From DASYLJ01 sp964432595 (GTDB lineage Bacteria > Desulfobacterota > Binatia > DP-6), in NCBI GenBank assembly GCA_964432595.1, contig CAYSOF010000009.1:124001-188000 (forward strand): 64,000 nt of DNA, given 5' to 3'. The stretch's first letter is position 1. Every line of letters begins with the position of its first letter. Below are positions 20,735 through 30,200 of the stretch, piece after piece. Position numbers and translations under genes: made by a program. The notes under the pieces were generated by a model. That model had not been told where the DNA came from and did not search any database. It worked only from the letters and a program-made list of their open reading frames with translations.

Positions 20735-22592
20735 CCTTCACGGCGCGCTCCTTCAGCTGATTCATGAAGGCCATCAACGCTTCCTGCTGTTTCTGCTGGA
20801 GCAGGGTCTCCTTGAGCTCGGCCTTCGCGGCCTCGAGGCCGGCGACGTCGGCCGGCGTCCGGGCCTTCAGCGCGACGACGACGCCGTCGCCGTTCACCGT
20901 GTAGGTGCGTGGCGCGAGCGGCGACTCGGTGGTGAGCGTGAACGCGTCGCTGCGGAGGTCCGGGGCCATGCCGAGCTTCGGCACCGCGCCGCTGCGCCGC
21001 TCGAACGCGCCGGTCTCCTCGAGAGCGATGCCCATCTCCTCGGCGGCCTTCGCGAGACCGACGTCCTTCGCCTTCGCGTGCAGCGCGTCCGCGCGCTCCT
21101 TGGCGAGCTTCTCGGCGTGCGACTTCTTCGCGTCGGCCTCGACGCGGGCGCGGACCTCCGCGAGCGGCGGCACGGTCGGCTCGATGCGCTCGATGGGCGT
21201 GAGCATGTAGAGAACGTCGTCGCCTTCGATGATGTCGCTCGGCTGGTTCAGGTCGAGCGCGAACGCGGCGTCCGTGAACGCCTTCACTCGTCCCACGCCA
21301 GGAACCTCGTCGGTCGCCGCGAACGCCGGCGTCTCCTGCACGGGACGTCCGCCGACGGCGTCGGCGAGGCTCTTGCCCTGCACGACCGCGCGACGGTCGG
21401 TGTCGGCCTGCTTGTGCGCCAGCTCGAGACCGCGCTCGTCGGTGAGCGTCGTCACGATCTGCTCGCGGACCTGCTCGAGCGGCTGCGGGCCGCCCGCCTT
21501 CTTCTCGTCGACGCGGATGATGTGGAGCCCGAACGGCGACTCGACGATCTCGCTGATCGTGCCGGGCTCGAGCGTGAACGCGACGTCCTCGAACTGCGAC
21601 ACCATGCGGCCGCGCGGGAAGAACCCGAGGTCGCCGCCCTTGCTGGCCGAGCCGGGATCGCCCGAGTGCTCCTTCGCCAGCGCCGCGAAGTCGCCGCCGG
21701 CCTTCGCCTTGGCGAGGACGTCCTCGGCCTTCTTGCGGGCCGCGGCCTTGGCGGCGTCGTCGGCGTCGGGCGGGACGGAGATGAGGATGTGGCTGGCGCG
21801 CACCTGCTCCTGCTCGGTGAAGCGGTCGTCGCGGTGCTCGTCGTAGTACGCCTTGATGGCGTCGTCGGAAGGTGCCGCCAACGCGGCGAAATCCTTCGGC
21901 GTATAGGCGACGTAGCGGACCTTCACGCGCTGCGGGGTGCGGTAGCGCTCGGCGTTGTCGGCGAGCCACTTCTGCAGGTCGTCGTCGGTGAGCTGGACGG
22001 CGTCTGCCTGGCTGGCCGCGGTGACCTTCGCCACGATCAGGTCGATCTGCTCGCGGTCCTGCTTGTAGCGCTCGGCGACCTCGGCATCGGAGACCTGGAC
22101 GCCGTCGACCACCAGCGAGCGCATGCGCTGGTTGATCAGGTCCTGCTTCACCTGGCTCTCGAACTCGCCGCGGTCGCGCTGCATCTGCAGGACGCGCTCG
22201 AGCAGATCGCGGTTGAAGCGGCCGTTCTCCTGCAGCTCGGGCATGGTGGTGATGGCGTTCACGAGCTCGCCTTCGGTGACCTCGAGGCCCAGACGGTCGG
22301 CTTCGTACCGGAGGAGCGCGTTGTCGATCAGTTGATCGAGCGCGCGGCCGCGCAGATCGAGCGAGCGGGGCAGCGTGGCGCCCTTCAGCATCTCCTCGAA
22401 GCGGCGCTGCAGCATGGACGTCTCGTTGTCGAGCTGCTGGCGGGTGATGCGATCGCCGTGCACCTCCGCGACCACGTCGACCTGATCCATGCCGACGGCG
22501 CCGACGCCCCAGATGAGAAACGAGGCGGCGAGAAACCCGTACAGGATCTTCACGCCGACCGACGACGAGTACTTACGCAGCGAGTTCAGCAC
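20688..22592 (-). CDS. ppiD: Periplasmic chaperone/peptidyl-prolyl isomerase PpiD
   Basis: 634 residues. One N-terminal membrane anchor ('GVKILYGFLAASFLIWGVG') is followed by a SurA_N-like region (residues ~40-220). A parvulin domain sits at about 260-360 ('RASHILISVP', 'GGDLGFFPRGRMV', 'SPFGLHIIRV'). A C-terminal helical domain follows. This matches PpiD, the SecYEG-associated inner-membrane chaperone that helps outer-membrane and periplasmic proteins fold. It is divergent from mreB with 117 bp between. Confidence 0.9.
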   Translation of the reverse strand: MLNSLRKYSSSVGVKILYGFLAASFLIWGVGAVGMDQVDVVAEVHGDRITRQQLDNETSMLQRRFEEMLKGATLPRSLDLRGRALDQLIDNALLRYEADRLGLEVTEGELVNAITTMPELQENGRFNRDLLERVLQMQRDRGEFESQVKQDLINQRMRSLVVDGVQVSDAEVAERYKQDREQIDLIVAKVTAASQADAVQLTDDDLQKWLADNAERYRTPQRVKVRYVAYTPKDFAALAAPSDDAIKAYYDEHRDDRFTEQEQVRASHILISVPPDADDAAKAAARKKAEDVLAKAKAGGDFAALAKEHSGDPGSASKGGDLGFFPRGRMVSQFEDVAFTLEPGTISEIVESPFGLHIIRVDEKKAGGPQPLEQVREQIVTTLTDERGLELAHKQADTDRRAVVQGKSLADAVGGRPVQETPAFAATDEVPGVGRVKAFTDAAFALDLNQPSDIIEGDDVLYMLTPIERIEPTVPPLAEVRARVEADAKKSHAEKLAKERADALHAKAKDVGLAKAAEEMGIALEETGAFERRSGAVPKLGMAPDLRSDAFTLTTESPLAPRTYTVNGDGVVVALKARTPADVAGLEAAKAELKETLLQQKQQEALMAFMNQLKERAVKDGELEVRADAAGRPS

Positions 22593-22709
22593 GGTGGTAG
22601 CCCGTCGGGAACGCTATCGTGCGCCTTTCGGGTTTGCAAATCAGTCGATGCTCGCCGTCGTTCGTTGCTGCCCCCATGCGTTTCTGCTACCAGGCTGCCG
22701 CAACCCCAC

Positions 22710-23744
<1,035 letters not shown>

Positions 23745-23768
23745 CGCTCCGCGCCCCCGTGGGGGGTG

Positions 23769-24668
23769 ATGCTCGAGTTTCTCCGTCGTAACCGTGTCCT
23801 GGCCACGACCGCGCTCTTCCTGGCGCTGGCCGCGGGTCTGGTCGTCGGCACCAGCGGAGATCGCCTGCGCGACGATCGTCTCGGCCGCGTCTTCCTCGAG
23901 ATCATGGCGCCGCTGCAGCGGGTCGGCACGTTCGTCAGCCGCTCGCTGTCCGACGTCTGGCTGGGCGTCGTCGGGCTGTTCCAGGCGGCGGACGAGGTCG
24001 AAGCGCTGCGTGCGCGGGTGCGCGAGCTCGATCGGCAGACGGCGCACCTGGCCGAGACCGAGCTCGAGAACGCGCGCCTGCGCGAGCTGCTCGACTTTCG
24101 CGAGGCGCTCCGTGGCGAGCTGCTCACCGCCCGCGTCATCGGCCACGATGCCGGCGCCGGCTCGTCGCGGACGATGACGATCAACCGCGGGACGGCCGAC
24201 GGCGTGCAGAAGGGCGACGCGGTCCTCGCCCCCGAAGGCATCGTCGGTCACGTGTTCCTGGCGAGTCCCCACGCCGCGCGTGTCCTCCTCATCACCGATC
24301 ACAACAGCGGCGTCGACGGCGTCGTGCAGCGGACGCGGGCCCGCGGCATCGTCGAAGGGACCGTCGAAGGGCGCTGCGGCCTCAAGTTCGTCAAGCGCAC
24401 CGAGGACCTGCAGGTCGGCGACCTCGTGGTGACGTCCGGGCTCGACGGCATCTTTCCGCGCAGCGTGCCGATCGGGAAGGTCGTCGCCGTGGACAAGAAA
24501 GGTCAGGGACTCTTCCAGTACGCCGAAGTGCAGCCCGCCGTGGATGCCAGCCGCCTGGAGGAGGTCCTCGTCACTCGCGGTGCGGTCGAGCCGATCGAGC
24601 CCGAGCCGCCGCTCGAGGACCTCGTCGGTCCGCCGGCGCCACCGCCCGAGCCGGCACCGGTGCCCTGA
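23769..24668 (+). CDS. mreC: Rod-shape determining protein MreC
   Basis: About 299 residues. It has a short cytoplasmic start, one membrane helix (11-28), a coiled coil ('EVEALRARVRELDRQTAHL...ELENARLRELLDF') and the two beta-barrel domains of MreC, with 'GDAVLAPEGIVGHV' and 'GDLVVTSGLDGIFPRSVPIG'. The C-terminus is a Pro/Glu-rich tail. It links MreB to PBP2 in the periplasm. GTG 23766 is an alternative start one codon earlier; GGGG precedes both. Confidence 0.93.
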   Translation: MLEFLRRNRVLATTALFLALAAGLVVGTSGDRLRDDRLGRVFLEIMAPLQRVGTFVSRSLSDVWLGVVGLFQAADEVEALRARVRELDRQTAHLAETELENARLRELLDFREALRGELLTARVIGHDAGAGSSRTMTINRGTADGVQKGDAVLAPEGIVGHVFLASPHAARVLLITDHNSGVDGVVQRTRARGIVEGTVEGRCGLKFVKRTEDLQVGDLVVTSGLDGIFPRSVPIGKVVAVDKKGQGLFQYAEVQPAVDASRLEEVLVTRGAVEPIEPEPPLEDLVGPPAPPPEPAPVP

Positions 24669-25160
24669 GTGCGCCGGGCGCTCGCCATCGTCGTCGCTGC
24701 GGTGCTGTCGATGCTGCTGCAGACCACCTTGTTTCCCGCGCTGTTGCCGGCTGCGGTCATTCCGAATCTGATATTGGTCCTGGTGGTGTACCTGGGGCTC
24801 CAGCAGCACGGCGTCGGGGGGGCGGTGGGTGCATTCCTCCTGGGCTACTTCCTGGATACGTTCTCCGGTACGCTCCTCGGAGTGAATGCGTTCGCGCTGA
24901 CGGCTGTCTACATGGCTGTGTACCTCGTCGCGCGTACCCTGTGGACCGACGGCGGGTTTCCCGCGATGGCGGTCGTCTTCGCCGCGGCGTGTCTGCACTG
25001 CGCGGCGGCCCTCACGGTGACGTGGCTGATCGAGGCAGGCGCGCCCCTCTGGCAGCATGCGCTTCGCTACGGCCTCCTCGAAGCCAGCGTGGCGGCCCTG
25101 GTGGCGCCCGCGGTGTTCCGCTTCGTCGGCTGGGAGCAACGGCTCCTCGGGTTGACCTGA
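24669..25160 (+). CDS. mreD: Rod-shape determining membrane protein MreD
   Basis: 163 residues from GTG 24669, which directly abuts the mreC stop. About five hydrophobic segments, with the MreD-like 'LVVYLGLQQHG..GAVGAFLLGYFLDTFSG' core. The family is short and poorly conserved; the call rests on topology, size and position between mreC and mrdA. Confidence 0.88.
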   Translation: MRRALAIVVAAVLSMLLQTTLFPALLPAAVIPNLILVLVVYLGLQQHGVGGAVGAFLLGYFLDTFSGTLLGVNAFALTAVYMAVYLVARTLWTDGGFPAMAVVFAAACLHCAAALTVTWLIEAGAPLWQHALRYGLLEASVAALVAPAVFRFVGWEQRLLGLT

Positions 25161-25161
25161 C

Positions 25162-27051
25162 ATGGCGGCGGGACGGATCCGGGTCGGCGTCGTCACGCGC
25201 GAGGTGCCGTCGGAGCTGATGACGCGCATCGCGGTCACGCTCGGCATCGTCCTCATGGCGTTCGGTCTCATCTACTCCCGGCTCTACTTCCTGCAGGTGG
25301 TGAAGGGGCCGGAGATGCGCTCGGTGTCCGAGCACAACCGCGTCCGGCTCGTGCGCGTGCCGGCGGCCCGCGGTGTCGTCTACGACCGCAACGGCGAGAT
25401 ATTGATCGACAACCGGCCCTCGTTCGACGTCGTCTTCGTCCCCGAAGACGCGCGCGATCGGAAGACCGTGCTGCGCACGCTGGCCGGCCACCTGGGCGAG
25501 GCCGAGACCGCCGTCGTCGAGCGGCTGAAGGCGCCATCGAAGCGCCCGCCGTACGAGGGCATCGTCGTGCGGCGCGACCTCGACTGGCAGGGCGTCGTCG
25601 CGCTCGAGACGCATCAGCTCGAGCTGCCCGGCATCTCGCTGCAGGTCGGGCCGCGCCGGTATTATCCGTTCGGCCCGCTCGCGTCGCACCTGATCGGCTA
25701 CGTCGGCGAGGTCAGCGAGAGCGAGCTCGCCGACCAGGCGCTCGGGCTGCGTCCCGGCGACCTCGTCGGCAAGGCCAACCTCGAGAAAGCGTGGGACAAG
25801 GAGCTGCGCGGCGAGCCCGGCGGGCAGCAGGTCGAGGTCGACGCGCTCGGCCGTCGCGTGCGCGTGCTCGACGAAGAGGCCGACGTCCCCGGCAATACGC
25901 TGACGCTGACGATCGACCGGGACCTCCAGGAAGAGGCCGAGCGCGCGCTCGGCGACCACACCGGCGCGGTCGTCGCGATCGACCCGCGCAACGGCGAGCT
26001 GCTCGTGCTCGCGTCACGGCCGGCGTACGACCCCAACGTCTTCTCGCGCGGCATCCAGCGCGCCGAGTGGCGGCACCTCATGCAGGACCCGTTGAAGCCG
26101 CTCAACAACCGCGCCGTCCAGGGCCAGTACCCGCCCGGGTCGACGTTCAAGGTCGCGGTCGCGGCGGGCGCGCTCGAAGAGGGCATGGTCACGCCGTCCG
26201 GCGGCGTCCATTGCTCGGGCGGCACGCCGTTCGGCAACCACTACTTCCGCTGCTGGCGCCGCGGCGGGCACGGTGGCGTCAACCTGCACGAAGCCATCGT
26301 CCAGTCGTGCGACGTCTTCTTCTATCAGGTCGGCCAGCGGCTCGGCGTCGACGGCATCGCGGACTATGCGCGCCGGTTCGGCCTCGGCCTGCTGAGCGGC
26401 ATTCCGCTCGAGCACGAGAAGCCGGGGATCATCCCGGACACGCAGTGGAAACGGAAGCGGTTCAAGCAGCCGTGGTTCGCCGGCGAGACGCTGTCGGTCG
26501 CCATCGGCCAGGGCTACGTCACGGCCACGCCGCTGCAGATGGCGAACCTCGCCGCGACGATCGCGAACGGCGGCACGCGCTACCGCCCGCAGTACGTGAA
26601 GCGCATCGAGTCGCCCGACGGCTCGCTGCGGACGGAGATCCAGCCCGAGGTGCTCGGGGTGACGGGCATCAAGCCGGAGACGATGGCGGCGGTGAAGCAC
26701 GCCATGCGCGACGTCGTGATGTCCGAGCGCGGCACCGGCAAGAAGGCGCGGGTGCTCGGCGTCGAGGTCGCGGGCAAGACGGGCACGGCGCAAGTCGTGA
26801 CGCTCGCCGGATCGAACAAGAAGGCGCGCGGCACGCGGGATCACGCGTGGTTCATCGCGTTCGCGCCGGTCGAGAATCCCGAGATCGCGATGGCGGTCCT
26901 CGTCGAACATGCGGGTGGCGGCGGTGGCGCATTCGCCGCGCCGGTGGCGAAGCAGATCCTGACGCGCTACTTCTCGCGCAACCAGGGACCCGTCCCCGAG
27001 GTGGCTCAGCAAGCGAATGCGGTTCGACCGTCGACTCCTGACGCACTTTGA
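25162..27051 (+). CDS. mrdA: Peptidoglycan D,D-transpeptidase PBP2
   Basis: 629 residues. One N-terminal membrane anchor is followed by the dimerisation/pedestal domain (with 'PAARGVVYDRNGE'). The transpeptidase domain has STFK (Ser327 nucleophile), SCD (382-384) and KTGT (Lys539). It cross-links lateral-wall peptidoglycan in complex with RodA. It starts one base after mreD and its last 35 bases overlap rodA. Confidence 0.95.
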   Translation: MAAGRIRVGVVTREVPSELMTRIAVTLGIVLMAFGLIYSRLYFLQVVKGPEMRSVSEHNRVRLVRVPAARGVVYDRNGEILIDNRPSFDVVFVPEDARDRKTVLRTLAGHLGEAETAVVERLKAPSKRPPYEGIVVRRDLDWQGVVALETHQLELPGISLQVGPRRYYPFGPLASHLIGYVGEVSESELADQALGLRPGDLVGKANLEKAWDKELRGEPGGQQVEVDALGRRVRVLDEEADVPGNTLTLTIDRDLQEEAERALGDHTGAVVAIDPRNGELLVLASRPAYDPNVFSRGIQRAEWRHLMQDPLKPLNNRAVQGQYPPGSTFKVAVAAGALEEGMVTPSGGVHCSGGTPFGNHYFRCWRRGGHGGVNLHEAIVQSCDVFFYQVGQRLGVDGIADYARRFGLGLLSGIPLEHEKPGIIPDTQWKRKRFKQPWFAGETLSVAIGQGYVTATPLQMANLAATIANGGTRYRPQYVKRIESPDGSLRTEIQPEVLGVTGIKPETMAAVKHAMRDVVMSERGTGKKARVLGVEVAGKTGTAQVVTLAGSNKKARGTRDHAWFIAFAPVENPEIAMAVLVEHAGGGGGAFAAPVAKQILTRYFSRNQGPVPEVAQQANAVRPSTPDAL

Positions 27052-28117
27052 GTGGCTGCTGCCGCTGCTCATCCTGAGCGTCTGCGGCCTCGGCATCCTG
27101 ACCGTCTACAGCGCGAGCTACACGCCCGGCATGGACCACTGGCCGCCGCTGGCGGTCCGTCAGATGACGTGGTTCTCCGGCGGCGTCGTCGGGATGCTCA
27201 TCATGCTGAGCTTCGACTACCGCCGGCTCGATCGCCGCGCATACCTGATCTACTTCGTCGTCCTCGCGGGCGTGCTCGCGGTCCCGTTGGTCGGCGAGGT
27301 CGGCGGCGGCTCGCGCCGATGGATCCGCCTCGGGCCCGTGTCGATCCAGCCGTCGGAGTTCGTGAAGCTCGCGATCGTCATCGTGCTCGCGCACTACTTC
27401 TCGCGCACGCCGCCCGCCCGGCTCGGGTTGCGCGAGGCGCTCGTGCCGTTGCTGCTGACCGCGGTGCCGGCCTTCGCGATCCTGGTGCAGCCCGATCTCG
27501 GGTCGGCGGCGCTGCTCTGCTTCGTGGCGCTGACGATGCTCGTGCTGGGCGGCGTCCGCCTGCGGTGGCTCGCGTTGCTGGCATCGCCGATCGTGATCCT
27601 GGCGCCCGTCCTGTGGGGCCATCTGAAGGAGTACCAGCAGAAGCGCATCCTGATGTTCATCGACCCGGCACAGGACCCGCTCGGCGCCGGCTACCACATC
27701 ATCCAGTCGAAGATCGCCGTGGGCTCGGGAATGATCTGGGGCAAGGGTTTCCTGAAGGGCACCCAGAACCACCTGAACTTCCTCCCAGAGCAGCACACGG
27801 ACTTCATCTTCTCGGTCTTCTCCGAGGAGTGGGGCATCGTCGGCGCCGGCACGCTGATGGCGCTCTACCTGGCGGCGCTGCTACGGGGCATGGTGATCGC
27901 GGCGCGCGCCCGCGACCGCTTCGGTGTGCTGCTCGCGCTCGGCGTGATGTCGATCGTCTTCTGGCAGGTCGTCGTCAACGTCGGCATGACGACGGGCCTG
28001 CTGCCGGTGGTCGGGATTCCGCTGCCGTTCTTCAGCTACGGCGGGAGCTCGCTGCTGTGTCTGCTCGTCGGGGTCGGGTTGGTGATGAACGTGTCGACGC
28101 GGCGATTCCTCTTCTGA
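27017..28117 (+). CDS. rodA: Peptidoglycan glycosyltransferase RodA
   Basis: 366 residues with about ten membrane segments, a SEDS-family protein. Key motifs are 'GGGSRRWIRLGPVSIQPSEFVKLA', 'KGTQNHLNFLPEQHTDFIF' and 'GIPLPFFSYGGSSLL'. The Asp in 'EQHTDF' lies at the SEDS catalytic loop. It polymerises lipid II during elongation together with PBP2. It overlaps mrdA by 35 bp and is last in the elongasome unit. Confidence 0.95.
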   Translation: MRFDRRLLTHFEWLLPLLILSVCGLGILTVYSASYTPGMDHWPPLAVRQMTWFSGGVVGMLIMLSFDYRRLDRRAYLIYFVVLAGVLAVPLVGEVGGGSRRWIRLGPVSIQPSEFVKLAIVIVLAHYFSRTPPARLGLREALVPLLLTAVPAFAILVQPDLGSAALLCFVALTMLVLGGVRLRWLALLASPIVILAPVLWGHLKEYQQKRILMFIDPAQDPLGAGYHIIQSKIAVGSGMIWGKGFLKGTQNHLNFLPEQHTDFIFSVFSEEWGIVGAGTLMALYLAALLRGMVIAARARDRFGVLLALGVMSIVFWQVVVNVGMTTGLLPVVGIPLPFFSYGGSSLLCLLVGVGLVMNVSTRRFLF

Positions 28118-28123
28118 GTGCCT

Positions 28124-28263
28124 GGGTCGTGCGTGGGGGCTGCGCCTTGGGGGGCTCCAGTCCGCGTGGCGCTCGCTCGGCACCACTCCGCCCCTTTCCC
28201 CACCCGCTCACTCCCGACACGCTCCTTTGTAGCCCCCCAAGGCGCAGCCCCCACGCACGACCC
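28124..28263 (+). repeat. Long palindromic element 1 (33-bp perfect arms, 74-nt loop)
   Basis: Arms 28124-28156 and 28231-28263 are perfect inverted repeats (33 of 33, beginning GGGTCGTGCGTGG and ending CCACGCACGACCC). The 74-nt spacer carries CTCCAGTCC at its left edge, TTTCCCCACCCG in the middle and CGCTCC near the right. The same blocks occur in element 2 read on the opposite strand. It begins 6 bp after the rodA stop. With element 2 it fills most of the 382-base gap 28118-28499. It could be a non-autonomous mobile or ERIC-like repeat, a structured RNA end, or a terminator. Confidence 0.85.
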
Positions 28264-28373
28264 CATGTGACGACGGGGTGGGCCGCATCGACGCGCGCGT
28301 CCTCCACCCAACAGCCGGACGAACGCGAAGCGAGTTTCCGCGTTCGGACCGCCCCGCAAATCGATCATTGATG

Positions 28374-28485
28374 GGCGGGCGCGGTGCCGTGGGCGGAGCG
28401 ACCCGCAGCGCGAGCGGATGCTCGGGTGGAAACGGTTCGGTCAGCGCGCGAGGACCGGAGCGCAGCCCACGGCACCGCGCCCGCC
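28374..28485 (-). repeat. Long palindromic element 2 (21-bp perfect arms, 70-nt loop)
   Basis: Arms 28374-28394 and 28465-28485 are perfect inverted repeats (GGCGGGCGCGG...GTGGGC). Read on the minus strand, the element gives GTGGGCTGCGC, CTCCGGTCC, TTTCCACCCG, CGCTCC, GCCCACG in the same order as element 1. Element 1 is thus a relative with extra bases inside its arms, inserted in the opposite orientation. It ends 15 bp before the trxA stop. Confidence 0.8.
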
Positions 28486-28499
28486 GACCGAGGCGGCGA

Positions 28500-28826
28500 C
28501 TACGCGACGACGGTCGTGATCGCCTTGACGAGCTGCGCCTTCGGGACGGCGCCGACGATTTGTTCTTTGACCTGGCCGCCCTGGAGGACGATCAGGTTCG
28601 GGATGCCGCGGACGCCGTACTTCGACGGGGTCTGCGGGTTGTCGTCGACGTTCATCTTCACGACCTTGAGCTTGCCCGAATACTCTTTGGCGAGCTCCGC
28701 GACGACGGGGCCGATGGCCCGGCACGGTGCGCACCACGGAGCCCAGAAGTCGATGAGGACGGGCGTGGCGCTCTGTAGCACCTCGCGCTCGAAGGAGTCG
28801 TCGGAAACCTCGAGAACGTCAGCCAT
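28500..28826 (-). CDS. trxA: Thioredoxin
   Basis: 108 residues. The active site is 'WCAPC' (Cys32, Cys35) with the cis-Pro at Pro76 in 'RGIPNL'. The canonical WCGPC Gly is replaced by Ala, a change found in some thioredoxins that may shift redox potential. Cytoplasmic disulphide reductase. Convergent with rodA across the palindromic elements. Confidence 0.95.
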   Translation of the reverse strand: MADVLEVSDDSFEREVLQSATPVLIDFWAPWCAPCRAIGPVVAELAKEYSGKLKVVKMNVDDNPQTPSKYGVRGIPNLIVLQGGQVKEQIVGAVPKAQLVKAITTVVA

Positions 28827-28900
28827 TGGCGATACGTAGCAGAGGGGTCCCAGCGAGGGAAGATCGCCGGCGCGCGGGCGCGCGTGCTAGGGCGAGCCGC

Positions 28901-29290
28901 ATGCTGACCCACGCCGAAGCCGCGGCACTGTTCGATCGCCGGCGCGAGGCCTGGCTCGCCGAAGACCTCGACGCCTACCTCGCCTGCTGGGACGACGACA
29001 TGACGTTCGGCTCGCCGATGCACGAGCCGCCGCTCCGCGGGCGCGACGCGTACGCGGCGCTGGTCCGCGGCTCGGCCGCGATGGTCCGTCCGATCGGCTT
29101 CGACGTCCATCGGCTCGCGGTGCACGACGACGCCGTCCTCGCCGAGTGGACGATCACGGCCGAGCACCGGCCGAGCGGCGCGACGATGCAGTGGCGCGGG
29201 ATGAGCGCCGCGACGTATCGCGACGGCCGGATCGTCCGGTGGCGGGAGTACTGGAACCCCGCCGACCTCACACCCAAAGTCAGATCATAG
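28901..29290 (+). CDS. SnoaL/NTF2-like protein
   Basis: 129 residues from ATG 28901. The pattern 'LFDRRREAWLAEDLDAYLACWDDDMTF', 'PLRGRDAYAALV' and 'YRDGRIVRWREYW' is typical of the NTF2-like cone fold that binds small hydrophobic ligands or acts as an isomerase or hydrolase. No certain catalytic residues. An in-frame upstream extension to 28826 would overlap the divergent trxA start region. The 3' end overlaps the convergent SDR by 11 bp. Confidence 0.8.
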   Translation: MLTHAEAAALFDRRREAWLAEDLDAYLACWDDDMTFGSPMHEPPLRGRDAYAALVRGSAAMVRPIGFDVHRLAVHDDAVLAEWTITAEHRPSGATMQWRGMSAATYRDGRIVRWREYWNPADLTPKVRS

Positions 29291-30122
29291 TCTGGCCGCC
29301 GCTGACGTTGACCGCTTCGCCGGTGATGTACGCGGCATCGTCGCTGCAGAGGAACGCGATCGCCGAGGCGACGTCATCCGCGGTTGGCAGACGGCGGAGC
29401 GGGATCTCCCGCGCGATCCACTTGTCGGTGCCGCCCTCCATCATCCCCACCAGCCTCTCGAACTGGCGGTCCTTGTTGAGGAGGTCGGTGTCGACGGTGC
29501 CCGGGCAGACGGCGTTCACCGTGATGCCCGACGCGCCGAGCTCGTGTGCGAGCACCTGGGTGAGCAGGATGACGCCCGCCTTGGCCGCGCAGTAGGCGCC
29601 CAGCATCGGAAAGCCGCGCTTGCCGGCCTGCGACGACACGTTGACGATCCGGCCGCCGGTACCCGCGACGAGCATGCGCTCGGCGCACGCGCGCGACACC
29701 ATCCACGTGCCCTTCAGGTTGACGTCGATGACGCGGTCCCATTCCGTCTCGCCGATCTGCAGCAGCGGACCTGCGCCCATGCCCATCGCGGCGCCGCCGG
29801 CGACGTTGCAGCAGAAGTCGATCCGGCCGAGCGTCTCGCACGCGGACGCGACCGCCGCGTGCACTTCGTCCCAGCGCGAGACGTCGGCGCGAAGCCCCAC
29901 GGCGCGCCGCCCGAGCGCCTCGACCTCGCGCACCACCTCGTCGAGCTCGTCGCCGCTGGCGACCCCGTAGCCGGGGAAGTCGGGGTACGGCCGCGCGATG
30001 TCGAGACAGGCGACGTCCGCGCCTTCCCGTGCCAGGCGGAGCGCCGTCGCACGTCCGATGCCGCGTCGACGAGCCGCGCCCGTCACCAATGCGACCTTCC
30101 CCGAGATGCCTGCGAGTGCCAT
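29280..30122 (-). CDS. Short-chain dehydrogenase/reductase
   Basis: 280 residues from ATG 30122. The nucleotide loop is 'TGAARRRGIG', and 'CLDIARPYP' places Asp after strand 2, which favours NAD(H). Catalytic 'NVSSQAG' and 'YCAAK' are present; the C-terminal 'TGEAVNVSGGQTMI' is the usual SDR end. An Arg-rich insert in the cofactor loop (RRR) and a 15-residue insertion after strand 2 ('PYPDFPGYGVASGDE') are typical of the 'mycofactocin-coupled-like' SDR style, but that assignment is uncertain. Confidence 0.87.
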   Translation of the reverse strand: MALAGISGKVALVTGAARRRGIGRATALRLAREGADVACLDIARPYPDFPGYGVASGDELDEVVREVEALGRRAVGLRADVSRWDEVHAAVASACETLGRIDFCCNVAGGAAMGMGAGPLLQIGETEWDRVIDVNLKGTWMVSRACAERMLVAGTGGRIVNVSSQAGKRGFPMLGAYCAAKAGVILLTQVLAHELGASGITVNAVCPGTVDTDLLNKDRQFERLVGMMEGGTDKWIAREIPLRRLPTADDVASAIAFLCSDDAAYITGEAVNVSGGQTMI

Positions 30123-30200
30123 CGACGCGGCGTAGCACCGCGACGACGAGCCCTGCAATGTCGTTGCGCGTCACCGGCCCGAATGTGCTAGCACGACCGG

